This document shows, one piece after another, positions 1-8,370 of a stretch of DNA of 54,245 nucleotides. A model generated the notes under the pieces. It saw only the letters and a program-made list of their open reading frames with translations. It did no database searches and had not been told where the DNA came from. Position numbers and translations under genes: made by a program. The DNA is from Acidobacteriota bacterium (lineage in GTDB: Bacteria; Acidobacteriota; Vicinamibacteria; Vicinamibacterales; UBA2999): assembly GCA_016192845.1 (NCBI GenBank), contig JACPTI010000034.1, forward strand, positions 1-54,245, written 5' to 3'. Each line of letters opens with the position of its first letter. Positions within the stretch are counted from its first letter, which is position 1.

Positions 1-396
1 CTAGTCGACCGCTTGCCCGGCGCGGTCGCCCCAGGTAAATCCATCGAGGGGCCGCCGCAGGCTGACCATCCGGACCTTGTATTCGCCACGGACGCGCGAC
101 GGATTCCCCATCAGCACCACCTCATCGCCCGGCTTGAGCGTCTCGCGCGTCACCCCGTGATTGGTCAGTTGGCCGCTGCCGTTCCATTCGACCGACCACC
201 GCTGCAGGACCCCGTGCTCGTCGGGCGCCTGCACCGTGATGAAGGAATGCGGGTTCTTGAACACGAACTGCACCAACTTGCCTTCCAGCGTGATCTGGCG
301 ACCGGTGTCATACGTCGCGCTGTAGGAATGGTGCGCGTCCGCCGCCGGGCCGGCCACGAGCATTGCCGCACTGACGAAGAGAAGCACTCTGCGCAT
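1..396 (-). CDS. DUF6152-family secreted protein
   Basis: A 131-residue protein with an N-terminal signal peptide (MRRVLLFVSAAMLVAGPAAD) followed at once by the AHHSYSATYD motif that opens DUF6152 proteins. The rest (EGKLVQFVFKNPHSF, WSVEWNG, GDEVVLMGNPSR) fits this small periplasmic beta-rich family of unknown function. The start at 396 was chosen because the signal peptide begins there and an upstream TTCTCC-complement gives a GGAGAAACG ribosome site. The start codon overlaps the TGA of the upstream gene by one base, so the two are probably translationally coupled. No catalytic motif is visible. The stop codon lies in the first three bases of the window. Confidence 0.85.
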   Translation of the reverse strand: MRRVLLFVSAAMLVAGPAADAHHSYSATYDTGRQITLEGKLVQFVFKNPHSFITVQAPDEHGVLQRWSVEWNGSGQLTNHGVTRETLKPGDEVVLMGNPSRVRGEYKVRMVSLRRPLDGFTWGDRAGQAVD

Positions 397-2303
397 CACC
401 GTTTCTCCTGAAGGCTTCGATACACCGCCTCGATGAACCTCTCCGTGGTCCAGGGCCCCGTCGTCGCCCCGTAGCGCCCGTCGAAATCGAGCGACGGCCG
501 GGCGGCGTGCACCTGCGCGAGCGTCCGGCCCTGGTCCAGCAACTCCTGCACGCGGTCGCGAATCATCACGAGCATGTTGCGATACGACGCCACGTCGGCG
601 GTGTCGGACAGCCGGCCGCGGCCCGGAATCACCCAGGTGCCGCCTTGCGACCGGTACTCCGCAAAAGCCAGATCGAGAATCTGGTTCAAGCCGCGAATCA
701 CCCCTTGCACACTGCCGCCGTGCGCCACGTCGATCACCGGATAGCTGACGGTCGAAAAAATGTTGCCGGCACTGATCACTTCCGAGCGGCGGAAGTGCAC
801 GAGACTGTCGCCGTCGGTGTTGGCCGCCGGCGCGTGATACACCGTCACCCCTTCCCCGTTGAAATAGGCGGGCAGCTTGTAGAACTCGTCGAAGTAGGTC
901 ACCGTCGGCCACAGCCCGCTCGGCGCCGGCGCCTGTCTGCCCGCCGGCGCGCTCAGCCGGTTGAGCACATTTTCATGCGCGACGACCGGCGCCCCTTCCA
1001 CCTCGGCGACGGCGCCGGCCAAGTCGCCCGTGCGGAACCCCGACCCCACCGCCGCCAGCTTCTCGTTGCCGCCAATGTGCTCCGCCGCCGCACTGGTGTT
1101 GATGATGTAGCGAATCGACCGGGGGCGCGCCGGGGAACTGATGACCGTATTCATATACGGACTCGACCACCCCCACACCCCGGGACACGTCGCCCCAAAA
1201 CAGCGGTTCGTCGTCGGCAGCGCCACCACCGTGTTCGTCAGCCGGTCGAGCGCCGCCAGGATCTTGTCCGCCATCGGCGCCGCCCCCGTATTCACCAGCG
1301 CCACGCCCTCCGGCCCCACCGACGCCGTGAGGTTGGTGCCGTCGGCCACCAGCATGTACACGTTGCCCTGCACCGGCAGCACGTGCACCGCGCCGTCGCG
1401 CGGACTCTGCGCCGCGATCCGCTCCTCCGCCGCAATCGCCGAGCGCGACGCCGGCACCGTCAGGCTGTCAACGGTGACCGACCCATTCACCGTCGCGCGG
1501 TACTCCGGATAGAGCGTCTTCACCCCGCCCCGCGCCGCCGCCAGCGGCACCCAATTCTCCGGCCCCACCGGCGACCGCGGATCCCCTTTCGTGATCCACT
1601 CCTCCAGCGCGTCGCTATTGGTCCCCGGCAGAAAGTGCGGCACCCAGTGCCGGTCGGTCCCTCCGTTCTCCAGGAACGACCCGCTGCACTGCTCCATCGT
1701 CAAGCTGTCCCGCTGCGCCACCGTGTAGGTCGTCGAATGAATATACGGCTGGTCCAGGTACAGCGGGTCGTCGATGACCGTGACGACCGTCAGAATGTCG
1801 TCGTGCCGCGTGAGGAACTCCGTCATCACGTACATGTCGCTGGTTTGCGGGCTGCCCCGCCGCAGGAACCCGTCCTTCAGATGCGTCGTCGTCACCTGCA
1901 GCGTGTTCCCCACCCATTCGCCCGTCGAAAACCCCGTCCAGCTGTGCGGCGCATACGCCGGCGGATGCGGCCGCCCGTCCATGAAAATCGGCCGGTCCAG
2001 CGACCGCATGAACTGCACGTGATACACGCTCACCTCGCGCGTGAGCGGGTCCTGCTCCTTGAGAATCCGCGCCCCGCCCAGCCCCCGCCACTGGTGCGGC
2101 GCCGAGTGCGGCCGGCACTGATACTCCAGCGTCCCCCAGATCGACTCCGGCGTCGTGTCCGACCGCCGCCGCCCCGCCTCGTTGAACGGAATCCCCGTGT
2201 AGTCGCCCAGCGGCGCCTGCCCAAACGTGTCCCGCTCGTTGTTGTCCAGCCGCCACTCCTGCGCAATGTCCGGCGCCGCCGGCAAGACTCGCAATTGCCA
2301 CAC
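396..2303 (-). CDS. Two-domain secreted protein with degenerate metallo-beta-lactamase fold
   Basis: About 635 residues. Residues 15-260 form a domain shared with the separate protein at 6920-7708 (GFSTGEW, VTTTHLKDGFLR, DPLYLDQPY). Residues 300-600 follow the MBL-fold pattern, but the metal ligands are missing: HxHxDH reads S404-A-A-A-E-H409, the bridging Asp position is N514 and the PGHG His is R562. It is therefore probably not a hydrolase. In the continuous frame the protein begins at a GTG (MWQL) without signal peptide, while a signal-peptide-like start (VKKSFSRAGVAIASLA, GTG at 2328) lies one frame away. A single extra base near 2285-2305 would explain this. It follows the TonB receptor and overlaps the DUF6152 gene. 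Confidence 0.75.
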   Translation of the reverse strand: MWQLRVLPAAPDIAQEWRLDNNERDTFGQAPLGDYTGIPFNEAGRRRSDTTPESIWGTLEYQCRPHSAPHQWRGLGGARILKEQDPLTREVSVYHVQFMRSLDRPIFMDGRPHPPAYAPHSWTGFSTGEWVGNTLQVTTTHLKDGFLRRGSPQTSDMYVMTEFLTRHDDILTVVTVIDDPLYLDQPYIHSTTYTVAQRDSLTMEQCSGSFLENGGTDRHWVPHFLPGTNSDALEEWITKGDPRSPVGPENWVPLAAARGGVKTLYPEYRATVNGSVTVDSLTVPASRSAIAAEERIAAQSPRDGAVHVLPVQGNVYMLVADGTNLTASVGPEGVALVNTGAAPMADKILAALDRLTNTVVALPTTNRCFGATCPGVWGWSSPYMNTVISSPARPRSIRYIINTSAAAEHIGGNEKLAAVGSGFRTGDLAGAVAEVEGAPVVAHENVLNRLSAPAGRQAPAPSGLWPTVTYFDEFYKLPAYFNGEGVTVYHAPAANTDGDSLVHFRRSEVISAGNIFSTVSYPVIDVAHGGSVQGVIRGLNQILDLAFAEYRSQGGTWVIPGRGRLSDTADVASYRNMLVMIRDRVQELLDQGRTLAQVHAARPSLDFDGRYGATTGPWTTERFIEAVYRSLQEKR

Positions 2304-2411
2304 CTGCCCGCGAGAATGACTTTTTCACCAACTCACCGCCAGACTCAGACACTCAGTCCGACAAGCCGCGGAAGCACCTCCGTGCCGCGGCGTTTCCGTG
2401 GCCGGTCTCAA

Positions 2412-5400
2412 TCAAAAGCCGTACTTGACCGCAAACTGCATGATCCGCGGATTGCCGTTCTGGGTCGTAATCCGGCCAAACGTGCCTGCGTTCAGATTCG
2501 TGACCGGATCCGCCCAGTTGAAAGTATTGAACAGGTTGAACGTCTCGACGCGCAATTCCAGCGTGTGCTGGTTGGCCAACTGCAGGAGTCTTGCGAGGGC
2601 GAGATTGACCTGCCAGAATCCCGGACCCTCGATGCTCCTGGCACCATGATCGCCCAGCGTGCCTGGCGCCGGGATGGCGAACGCCGCCGGATTGAGATAG
2701 TTGGTCAGCGTCTTGTCGCCGTACGGATTGTCGAGCACCTGATTCACTCGCTGGCCACCGATGCCCGTCCTCGCGGGATCCGACGTTGTCGTCACGTTCA
2801 GCCAGTTGCCCGTCTGCGCGTTGAGAATGCCTGTCACCCGCCAGTTCGAGGCCACGGCGCGCAGCGCCGGGCTGGCAAATTGCGGGGTCAGATATCCGAC
2901 CGTGGCGTTGGCGATCTGGCGCCGGTTGAAGGGGCAATTGCCACGATCGTACGAGGGATTGTCGGGATCCGTGTACTCGAAATCACTGATGAATCGACCG
3001 ACATACGGACTGTCGGTGATGCAGTGCGACACGGTGTAATTCGCGCTGAGACTTATGCCATCGGCGGCACGACGCCGGACGGACAGCTTCAGCCCCCGAT
3101 AGCTCTGCTCGCCCACGTTGGAGAACGTCCACACATTCGTAAAGAACCGGCCCTCCGCCGGATTCTCCAACGTGAACACGCGCCGCTCTTGCAGATTCGC
3201 ATTGGTCGAGCACACCGGATAGAACACCCCGCCGAGCGTGCACGGGCCGACCCCCAGGAAGACGCCAGGATTGATCTGCCCTCGGCCCCATAGCCGGTCG
3301 ATGTAATTGCCCAGATAACTTGCTGCGACCTGCCAGGCTGCGCCGATCTGTTGCTCGACGGTGACATTCCACGACTGGACACGGATCGAGTTGATGTTCG
3401 GATCAATGGCGGAGTACGGGGCCAAGGTCGGAAACACCGCACTGGCGGGAGCCCGGGTTCTGGACGCCGTCGGGGTCGGGTGGGCCGGTGGCCCCGTGGG
3501 CACAAGCGAATAGGGGTCCGCGAACGGAATGTTCCCGGTGAGCCCGACTCGATTGTTAAAGGGCGGGACGTTCGAGGCCGTCTGCTGGAACGCCCCGCCC
3601 GGAAAGTCATAATTGAGCGCGTACGACGCCCGCACCGCCGTGCGGGCATCTCCTTTCACGTCCCACGCGACGCCCACCCGCGGCGAGATGTTGCTCCACT
3701 GCTTGTGCGTCCCCGACGTGCCGGGAGGGAACCCAGGGTCGCCCGGGAAGAGAAGGCCGGCCGGTGCGTTCGGGAAACTGGTGCTCCCCACCCTATTGCG
3801 GAAGTTCTCCATGGAGAAATTAGAGATGGCACCGTTCTCCCAGACCGTCCCCAGGTACGGGTCCCAGCGAACCCCAAGATTGAGCGTCACTCGATCTGTC
3901 GCCCTCCAGGCATCCTGGCCATACACCCCGATGTACCACTGATGGTTCGTATTGACCTGCGGCCCGCTGTGGCTGAAGCTCGACATCTGTCCCGTGAAGA
4001 AGTCGGCCAGCGCGAGACCAGTGATCCGGCCGTTGAACTCAAAGGTGCCGTTGGATCCAACGTAATCCCATCCGTCGAACCACGAGTACACGACGCTCGC
4101 ACCAGCGCCGAACTGGTGCCGTCCACGCACGTGCGAAAAATCCTCGGCGATCTGATAGACCTTGCTGTCGACTTTCGCAGCGACGGTGTGATTCCCTGAA
4201 AACCTGATGTCGTTGCCCGTCGCGCCCACAAAGACCGTCATCGTGCCCGGGACGTACGTGTAGATATTCGGGATGCCGAGCGAGGCGGCATCGAAAAACT
4301 GCTCCGGCGGATCGTTGGCGCGGGTCTTCGTCTTCGCCCACGTCACCCGAACCGCGTTGACCGTGTTGGCGCCCATCACGCGCGTATCGCCGAAGGCCGC
4401 CGTCTGGGCGCGCCTGTTCCGGTACGGCAGATACGCCGTCTGTATCGTCAGAATATTGCGCGTCTCGTGCAGCTTCGGCGGACGGCGCTCGAACGTGTCG
4501 ATATACCGCCCGAAGATCGTATGGTTGGCGGTGCGTTGATAGTCCGCCCGGGTGACAACCTGCTCGTCGTTGTTGTCGAAGTTGACGTCGTACTGGACTT
4601 CGCCACACGGATGGCTCGATCGGGAAATCCATCCCGACGTCGCGATGGCCACAGCCTGCGGACTGAGCAGCGCGGGATCGATCCGGTTGTTCACGAACGG
4701 CCTCCCCAGCGTCACCTGGCGGCCCGCGTTACACGCGGGGGAGGCAAGCGCGGTAAAGTCGCCTGCCAGGATGGCGGCCGTGGGCACAAAGGCGAAGTTA
4801 TGGTGCGTCGTCTGGCGGATGCGACTGCGCTCGTAGCCGGCGAAGAAAAAGAGCTTGTCCCGCACGATCGGCCCGCCCAGCGTTCCACCGAACTGGTTCC
4901 GGCTGAGCCCGTCTCCCAGCTTCTTGCCGTCCTGGCCTACGGGGGCAAACGCCGCGGCGGAGTTGAACCGGCTGTCGCGGAAGAATTCGAACCCGTTCCC
5001 ATGGAACTGATTCGTGCCCGACTTCGTCACCGCATTGACCGCCGCCGACGAGTGCATGCCGGTCGACGCGGCCAGGCCGCCGGTGGCGACGCTGAACTCC
5101 TGCAGCGCATCGGGGAAGGGGAACGGCAGGTTGCCCTGGTCATGCGGACTGTTGTGTGCGGCCCCGTCCAGCATGTACTCCACACCGTTGCGCAGCCCGC
5201 CGGCGACGGAGATCGCCACGCTGTTGCTGGTGCTCAGGGCGGAGATCCTTCCCGTGTTGACGGCCGATCCCGCCAGGACGATCAGATCCGTGACCTGCCG
5301 CCCCTGAAGGGGGAGCTCCACGATTCGCTCCTGTTCGACGACGTCGCTGATGCCGGCGCTGCGCACGTCCACGAGCGGCGCCGCCGCCTCCACGGTCACC

Positions 5401-5750
5401 GTCTCCTCCAGCGACCCCAATGTCAGTGCGGCGTTGATCACCGGGTTGGCGTTGACCTGCAGCACAATGCCGGTCTGCACATAAGGGCGGAACCCCTGCA
5501 GCGACACTTCCAGCCGGTACGGACCGATTGGCAGGTTCGGCATGACCCAGACCCCGGTCTCGTCCGTCGCAACGGTGCGGTTGAAACCCGTGTCGGTTTG
5601 CGTGGCCGTGACCGTGACGCCGGGCAGCACCCCGCCACTCTCGTCGGTGACCCGGCCATTGAGCTGCGCTGTGGCCTGTCCCCAGGCGGAACCGCTGGTC
5701 AGCAGGAAAATCGACGCGGCAACAAAGAAATCCCGTAGGAAGCCCTTCAT
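2412..5750 (-). CDS. TonB-dependent receptor, Oar-like, with carboxypeptidase-regulatory-like domain
   Basis: About 1,112 residues. A signal peptide ending near AWGQ is followed by a carboxypeptidase-regulatory-like (Cna B-type) domain at about 28-110 (LNGRVTDESGGVLPGVTVTA), a plug domain at about 125-240, and a long beta-barrel ending in aromatic F (MQFAVKYGF) as expected for outer-membrane assembly. It would import an unknown substrate across the outer membrane using TonB energy. The ATG at 5750 is preceded by a GTG at 5753; both overlap the TGA of a short upstream reading frame (5750-5926), which suggests translational coupling. The family is greatly expanded in Acidobacteriota; the substrate cannot be read from the sequence. 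Confidence 0.93.
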   Translation of the reverse strand: MKGFLRDFFVAASIFLLTSGSAWGQATAQLNGRVTDESGGVLPGVTVTATQTDTGFNRTVATDETGVWVMPNLPIGPYRLEVSLQGFRPYVQTGIVLQVNANPVINAALTLGSLEETVTVEAAAPLVDVRSAGISDVVEQERIVELPLQGRQVTDLIVLAGSAVNTGRISALSTSNSVAISVAGGLRNGVEYMLDGAAHNSPHDQGNLPFPFPDALQEFSVATGGLAASTGMHSSAAVNAVTKSGTNQFHGNGFEFFRDSRFNSAAAFAPVGQDGKKLGDGLSRNQFGGTLGGPIVRDKLFFFAGYERSRIRQTTHHNFAFVPTAAILAGDFTALASPACNAGRQVTLGRPFVNNRIDPALLSPQAVAIATSGWISRSSHPCGEVQYDVNFDNNDEQVVTRADYQRTANHTIFGRYIDTFERRPPKLHETRNILTIQTAYLPYRNRRAQTAAFGDTRVMGANTVNAVRVTWAKTKTRANDPPEQFFDAASLGIPNIYTYVPGTMTVFVGATGNDIRFSGNHTVAAKVDSKVYQIAEDFSHVRGRHQFGAGASVVYSWFDGWDYVGSNGTFEFNGRITGLALADFFTGQMSSFSHSGPQVNTNHQWYIGVYGQDAWRATDRVTLNLGVRWDPYLGTVWENGAISNFSMENFRNRVGSTSFPNAPAGLLFPGDPGFPPGTSGTHKQWSNISPRVGVAWDVKGDARTAVRASYALNYDFPGGAFQQTASNVPPFNNRVGLTGNIPFADPYSLVPTGPPAHPTPTASRTRAPASAVFPTLAPYSAIDPNINSIRVQSWNVTVEQQIGAAWQVAASYLGNYIDRLWGRGQINPGVFLGVGPCTLGGVFYPVCSTNANLQERRVFTLENPAEGRFFTNVWTFSNVGEQSYRGLKLSVRRRAADGISLSANYTVSHCITDSPYVGRFISDFEYTDPDNPSYDRGNCPFNRRQIANATVGYLTPQFASPALRAVASNWRVTGILNAQTGNWLNVTTTSDPARTGIGGQRVNQVLDNPYGDKTLTNYLNPAAFAIPAPGTLGDHGARSIEGPGFWQVNLALARLLQLANQHTLELRVETFNLFNTFNWADPVTNLNAGTFGRITTQNGNPRIMQFAVKYGF

Positions 5751-5926
5751 CACGGTCTCACCCTCACTTCCCTACGTACGGATTCACATAGTCGCCACTC
5801 GCACCAAACTAGAGCGCGGGGCGGAAGGTGTAAGGGGCGAGCCCCGTCGGGCAGGTAGAAACCCGACAGCGACTTGCGCAGACAGGTAGCACAACTGCCC
5901 TCTTCGATCAGCGCCAGGACTTCCAT
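5750..5926 (-). pseudogene. 5' fragment of a DUF6644-type membrane-protein gene, now a leader reading frame
   Basis: A 58-codon frame with a good ribosome site (GAGGGAAAGGAC). Its first residues, MEVLALIEEGSCATCLRKS, align with the start of the intact gene at 8371-8988 (MEFLAQIEQSGLAVWIRES), and the DNA before both starts is also similar. After about 23 codons the similarity ends and the frame runs to a TGA that overlaps the start codon of the TonB receptor. I read it as the remnant of a deleted gene. Its stop/start overlap with the receptor means it may still act as a translated leader. Confidence 0.65.
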
Positions 5927-5962
5927 CGCCGACTCGTCCTTTCCCTCCTCTTGCGAGGCCTA

Positions 5963-6044
5963 GGCGCGCGAAGCGCGCCCAGAGACACTGGCAACCAGCC
6001 GAGGGGCGCCGCGGGATATCAAAGGCGGAGCCCCCTGGCTGGTT
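5963..6044 (-). repeat. Two hairpins in the 5' leader of the receptor transcript
   Basis: Bases 5963-5979 form a perfect 7-bp GGCGCGC/GCGCGCC stem with a GAA loop. Bases 5993-6044 form a longer inverted repeat (arms AACCAGCC..GGGGC and GCCCC..GGCTGGTT). The corresponding leader near 9001-9045 lacks the long hairpin, so it looks like a small palindromic insertion. Both would lie in the RNA between the promoter at 6052-6080 and the leader frame. Confidence 0.5.
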
Positions 6045-6051
6045 GGCGCCT

Positions 6052-6080
6052 ACCCTACGGCCGGCTGGCGCCATCGTCAA
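6052..6080 (-). promoter_or_regulatory. Sigma70-type promoter, copy 1
   Basis: On the minus strand TTGACG (6075-6080) and TAGGGT (6052-6057) are separated by exactly 17 bases. The same two boxes with the same spacing and partly the same spacer (..GGCCG) occur at 9046-9074 before a related gene, which makes this a credible promoter rather than a chance match. Confidence 0.65.
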
Positions 6081-6090
6081 TGAGCCGATC

Positions 6091-6114
6091 GCCTCATTCT
6101 GTTTTCCTTGAGGC
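6091..6114. promoter_or_regulatory. Inverted repeat GCCTCA-N12-TGAGGC upstream of promoter copy 1
   Basis: A 6-bp inverted repeat sits about ten bases upstream of the -35 box at 6075-6080. A matching repeat (GCCTCA-N8-TGAGGC) occupies the same place before promoter copy 2 at 9085-9104. The conserved position suggests an activator or repressor site; the factor is unknown. Confidence 0.45.
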
Positions 6115-6240
6115 AACTGCACCAGGTGGAGTCAAGCTACGGCGCACGCGTCAAAAGACACGCGTAAGTCACGGGTTGTCGGGGTGAATTGGAGGCGGCA
6201 GCGCGTGCGCCGCGCGCGCGGCCTCCACAGGCGTCGGGCG

Positions 6241-6912
6241 TCAGGCGGATCGCTTGTAACTGATGCTCATCCCGGCGCCCCGGGTGTCGATCGTGGTCTC
6301 CAGGTTGCGAAGGCTGAACAGGTAGTCGACGTACTCGTCGCGGGCGCCTCTCCAGCGGCCTCTGGCCGTCACGTTGTGAGTCACGTAGCAGCCGCCGACC
6401 TCGAGTTTCGGGAGCACCGCAATCAGGTAGTTCTTGTACCAATCCTTGTCGGCGTCGCTGAAGACGAAGTCGAACGGCCCTTTGAGCGCCGGCACGAGCA
6501 CGTGGGCGTCTCCCAGGCGCGCGTCGATGAACGCCGACAGGCCTGCCGCCTCGAAATTCGCCAGGGCCTGCCGGTGCCGCCGCTCGTCGATCTCGACCGT
6601 CACGAGTTTCCCACCGGTCTTGGCGAGCGCCCACCCGATCCAGATGCTCGAGTGGCCGGTCGAGGTTCCGATCTCGAGTGCGCGCGTGTAGCCGTTCTTG
6701 ATGATGATGTCGTGGAGCGTCTGTCCGTCCACGACCGGGACGTTCAGGTCCCTCCACCGCCCTCTGCTCGCGTCCAGGAACGCCCGGACGCGCCGATCCA
6801 GATCCTCCTGCGCGCCCGCGATCGCCGGCGGGCCGACGCCAGACACCGCCACGGCGGCCACCACCGCGAGGATCAGGAGCCCGGCACCCCGAGCCTGCGG
6901 CAGCTTCGTCAT
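6241..6912 (-). CDS. Exported class I SAM-dependent methyltransferase (O-methyltransferase-like)
   Basis: 223 residues. An N-terminal hydrophobic export signal (LLILAVVAAVAVSGVG, cleavage near AGAQ) is followed by a Rossmann methyltransferase domain: LEIGTSTGHSSIW is the SAM-binding glycine loop, VTVEID the acidic motif II, and DFVFSDADKDWY matches the metal/substrate region of catechol-type O-methyltransferases. Export is unusual because SAM is cytoplasmic; the hydrophobic segment could instead be a membrane anchor. The ATG at 6912 lies seven bases after the stop of the gene at 6920-7708, so they form an operon. Substrate unknown. Confidence 0.8.
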   Translation of the reverse strand: MTKLPQARGAGLLILAVVAAVAVSGVGPPAIAGAQEDLDRRVRAFLDASRGRWRDLNVPVVDGQTLHDIIIKNGYTRALEIGTSTGHSSIWIGWALAKTGGKLVTVEIDERRHRQALANFEAAGLSAFIDARLGDAHVLVPALKGPFDFVFSDADKDWYKNYLIAVLPKLEVGGCYVTHNVTARGRWRGARDEYVDYLFSLRNLETTIDTRGAGMSISYKRSA

Positions 6913-6919
6913 ACGCCGT

Positions 6920-7708
6920 TCACCGGGGCTCGTCCACCCGGCACGGCGTCGGGTCCCAGCCCGAGCCGTCAGGCAGCTTCCTGAAGGGAACGGTCGTCGC
7001 ATACGGCTGCGCCAGATACCGCGGGTCGGTGACAATCGACGTCACCAGGAGCCACTGGTCCCCGTTCGGTTCCGTGAACGTCTCGAAGTACTCCTCCAGC
7101 CGCGCCTCCGCACTGTACGGCACGCCGTTCTTCCGCAGATACCCCGGCCGCAGGTGCGTCGTCGTCACCCGCAACTGCCCCGTTGCCCGCCCGCGGCCGC
7201 GGCCTGCGCCCCGCACCCCTTCCCACTCCGCCACCGAAAAGCCCTGCCACTCGAGCGGCTGATCGCGCGGCGGCGCCGCGCCGAAGCGAAAGAGCCGGGT
7301 CTGCGTGCCCGAGTCGATGTCCATCTGCAACGTGTCGTCATCGCGCCAGTGGATGCGCAGCCGCCCCGGCACCCGCATGATCGCCGGTGCGCCGTAGGAC
7401 CGGCACTCGTTGCCCCGATCGGCCGCCGGGTCCCACTTCTCAGCCAGACGCCGCGCCTCGGCGGTGAGCGGCAGCATGCTGTAGTCGCCTTTGGGAGAGA
7501 GCAGCATGCGCAAGTGCCAGTGCTCGGTCACGACCGACACCCAGTAGCCCGTGTAGTCCCTCGGCGCCGCCGCTCGCGCCGACGCTCCGGCACTGCCCGC
7601 CCTGCCTTGGGCCGCGGCGCCGGGCGGCAGGACCAGACCGATGACCAGCCCGGCGGCCGTCAGACAGGCCCACGTCCGCCATTTCACCATCCGGGGACAC
7701 GTCGTCAT
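6920..7708 (-). CDS. Secreted protein sharing the N-terminal domain of the 396-2303 protein
   Basis: 262 residues with an N-terminal signal (WACLTAAGLVIGLVLPPG, cleavage near AAAQ). The body shares GFSVAEWEG, LRVTTTHLRPGYLR and DPRYLAQPY with residues 120-190 of the protein encoded at 396-2303, so it is a stand-alone version of that domain. Here a glycine/arginine-rich insertion (about residues 163-173) interrupts the domain. The start at 7708 has GGGAGGA eight bases upstream. Function unknown; in both modules the domain lies downstream of a TonB receptor or its remnant. Confidence 0.8.
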   Translation of the reverse strand: MTTCPRMVKWRTWACLTAAGLVIGLVLPPGAAAQGRAGSAGASARAAAPRDYTGYWVSVVTEHWHLRMLLSPKGDYSMLPLTAEARRLAEKWDPAADRGNECRSYGAPAIMRVPGRLRIHWRDDDTLQMDIDSGTQTRLFRFGAAPPRDQPLEWQGFSVAEWEGVRGAGRGRGRATGQLRVTTTHLRPGYLRKNGVPYSAEARLEEYFETFTEPNGDQWLLVTSIVTDPRYLAQPYATTVPFRKLPDGSGWDPTPCRVDEPR

Positions 7709-7734
7709 CGCCTCGGTCCTCCCACCCCTCTCGA

Positions 7735-7791
7735 TCAGAAGTAGAAGTTCAGCGCGAACTGCATGATGCGCGGGTCCTCTGCGCTCAGGAT
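7735..7791 (-). pseudogene. C-terminal remnant of a TonB-dependent receptor
   Basis: Eighteen codons and a stop read ILSAEDPRIMQFALNFYF. This matches the end of the intact receptor at 2412-5750 (NPRIMQFAVKYGF), including the terminal aromatic residue. A TGA closes the frame just upstream, so the rest of the receptor has been deleted. It lies exactly where a receptor is expected, between the DUF6644-like genes and the secreted-domain gene. Confidence 0.7.
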
Positions 7792-7817
7792 TCAGCTACA
7801 CGAGCAACGCGCCCGGC

Positions 7818-8336
7818 CTAGAGGGCGAGGTTCCCCCACACGATGAGCCGGCCCATGTAAATCACCCCGAACCAGAGAAAGAGCGACGCTCCCGCGATGA
7901 CCTTGGCCAGTGGCGGAGCGTCCTCCCCCGGTCCTATTGCGTCGACCGCTCGGGACATGCCGGTGAGGGAGAAGGCGAGCAGGTTGAGGCCCGCCAGCCC
8001 GATGAAGATCAGCTTTGTCTGTAGGAAGCCGTTGACAATCAAGACGTCGTACGGATGAACGGCAATATTGGCCCACAAGCCCCCGACGAACAGCGACCCG
8101 CTGGTCACGCAGAGCACGAACCCGAACACGCCCCAGGGCAGCAGCCGCCGTACCGGCGCCACCGCCAGCCCTTTCCCCACGCCGAGCAGACGCAGGTCGA
8201 ACAGGCCCACCGTCCCAATCAGCAGGGCCAGCCCGACGAAGTGCATGACTTCAGCCAGAGGCCACACCCACGCATAGGCCTGAATGAATTGTTCGAGGAT
8301 GGGCCACCTCAGGATGTACCGGAGAAAGGATTCCAT
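7818..8336 (-). CDS. Polytopic membrane protein, DUF6644/DUF2214-like (copy b)
   Basis: 172 residues with four hydrophobic segments (about 28-48, 66-88, 105-125, 145-165). The pattern ILEQFIQAYAWVWPLAEVMHFVGLALLIGT, with conserved Trp and His in the first helix, resembles small membrane families that may bind heme, but no binding residues can be proved here. The ATG at 8336 has GGAGAAAGG upstream. It lies downstream of copy a (8371-8988) in the same operon. Function unknown. Confidence 0.75.
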   Translation of the reverse strand: MESFLRYILRWPILEQFIQAYAWVWPLAEVMHFVGLALLIGTVGLFDLRLLGVGKGLAVAPVRRLLPWGVFGFVLCVTSGSLFVGGLWANIAVHPYDVLIVNGFLQTKLIFIGLAGLNLLAFSLTGMSRAVDAIGPGEDAPPLAKVIAGASLFLWFGVIYMGRLIVWGNLAL

Positions 8337-8370
8337 GGCAGACGCCCCCGCGTTACATACACTTCACATT

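Noticed and set aside
507..3293. A 928-codon plus-strand open frame
   Set aside because: It is antisense to clear minus-strand genes, is Arg/His-rich as expected of a GC-skewed shadow frame, and has no domain.
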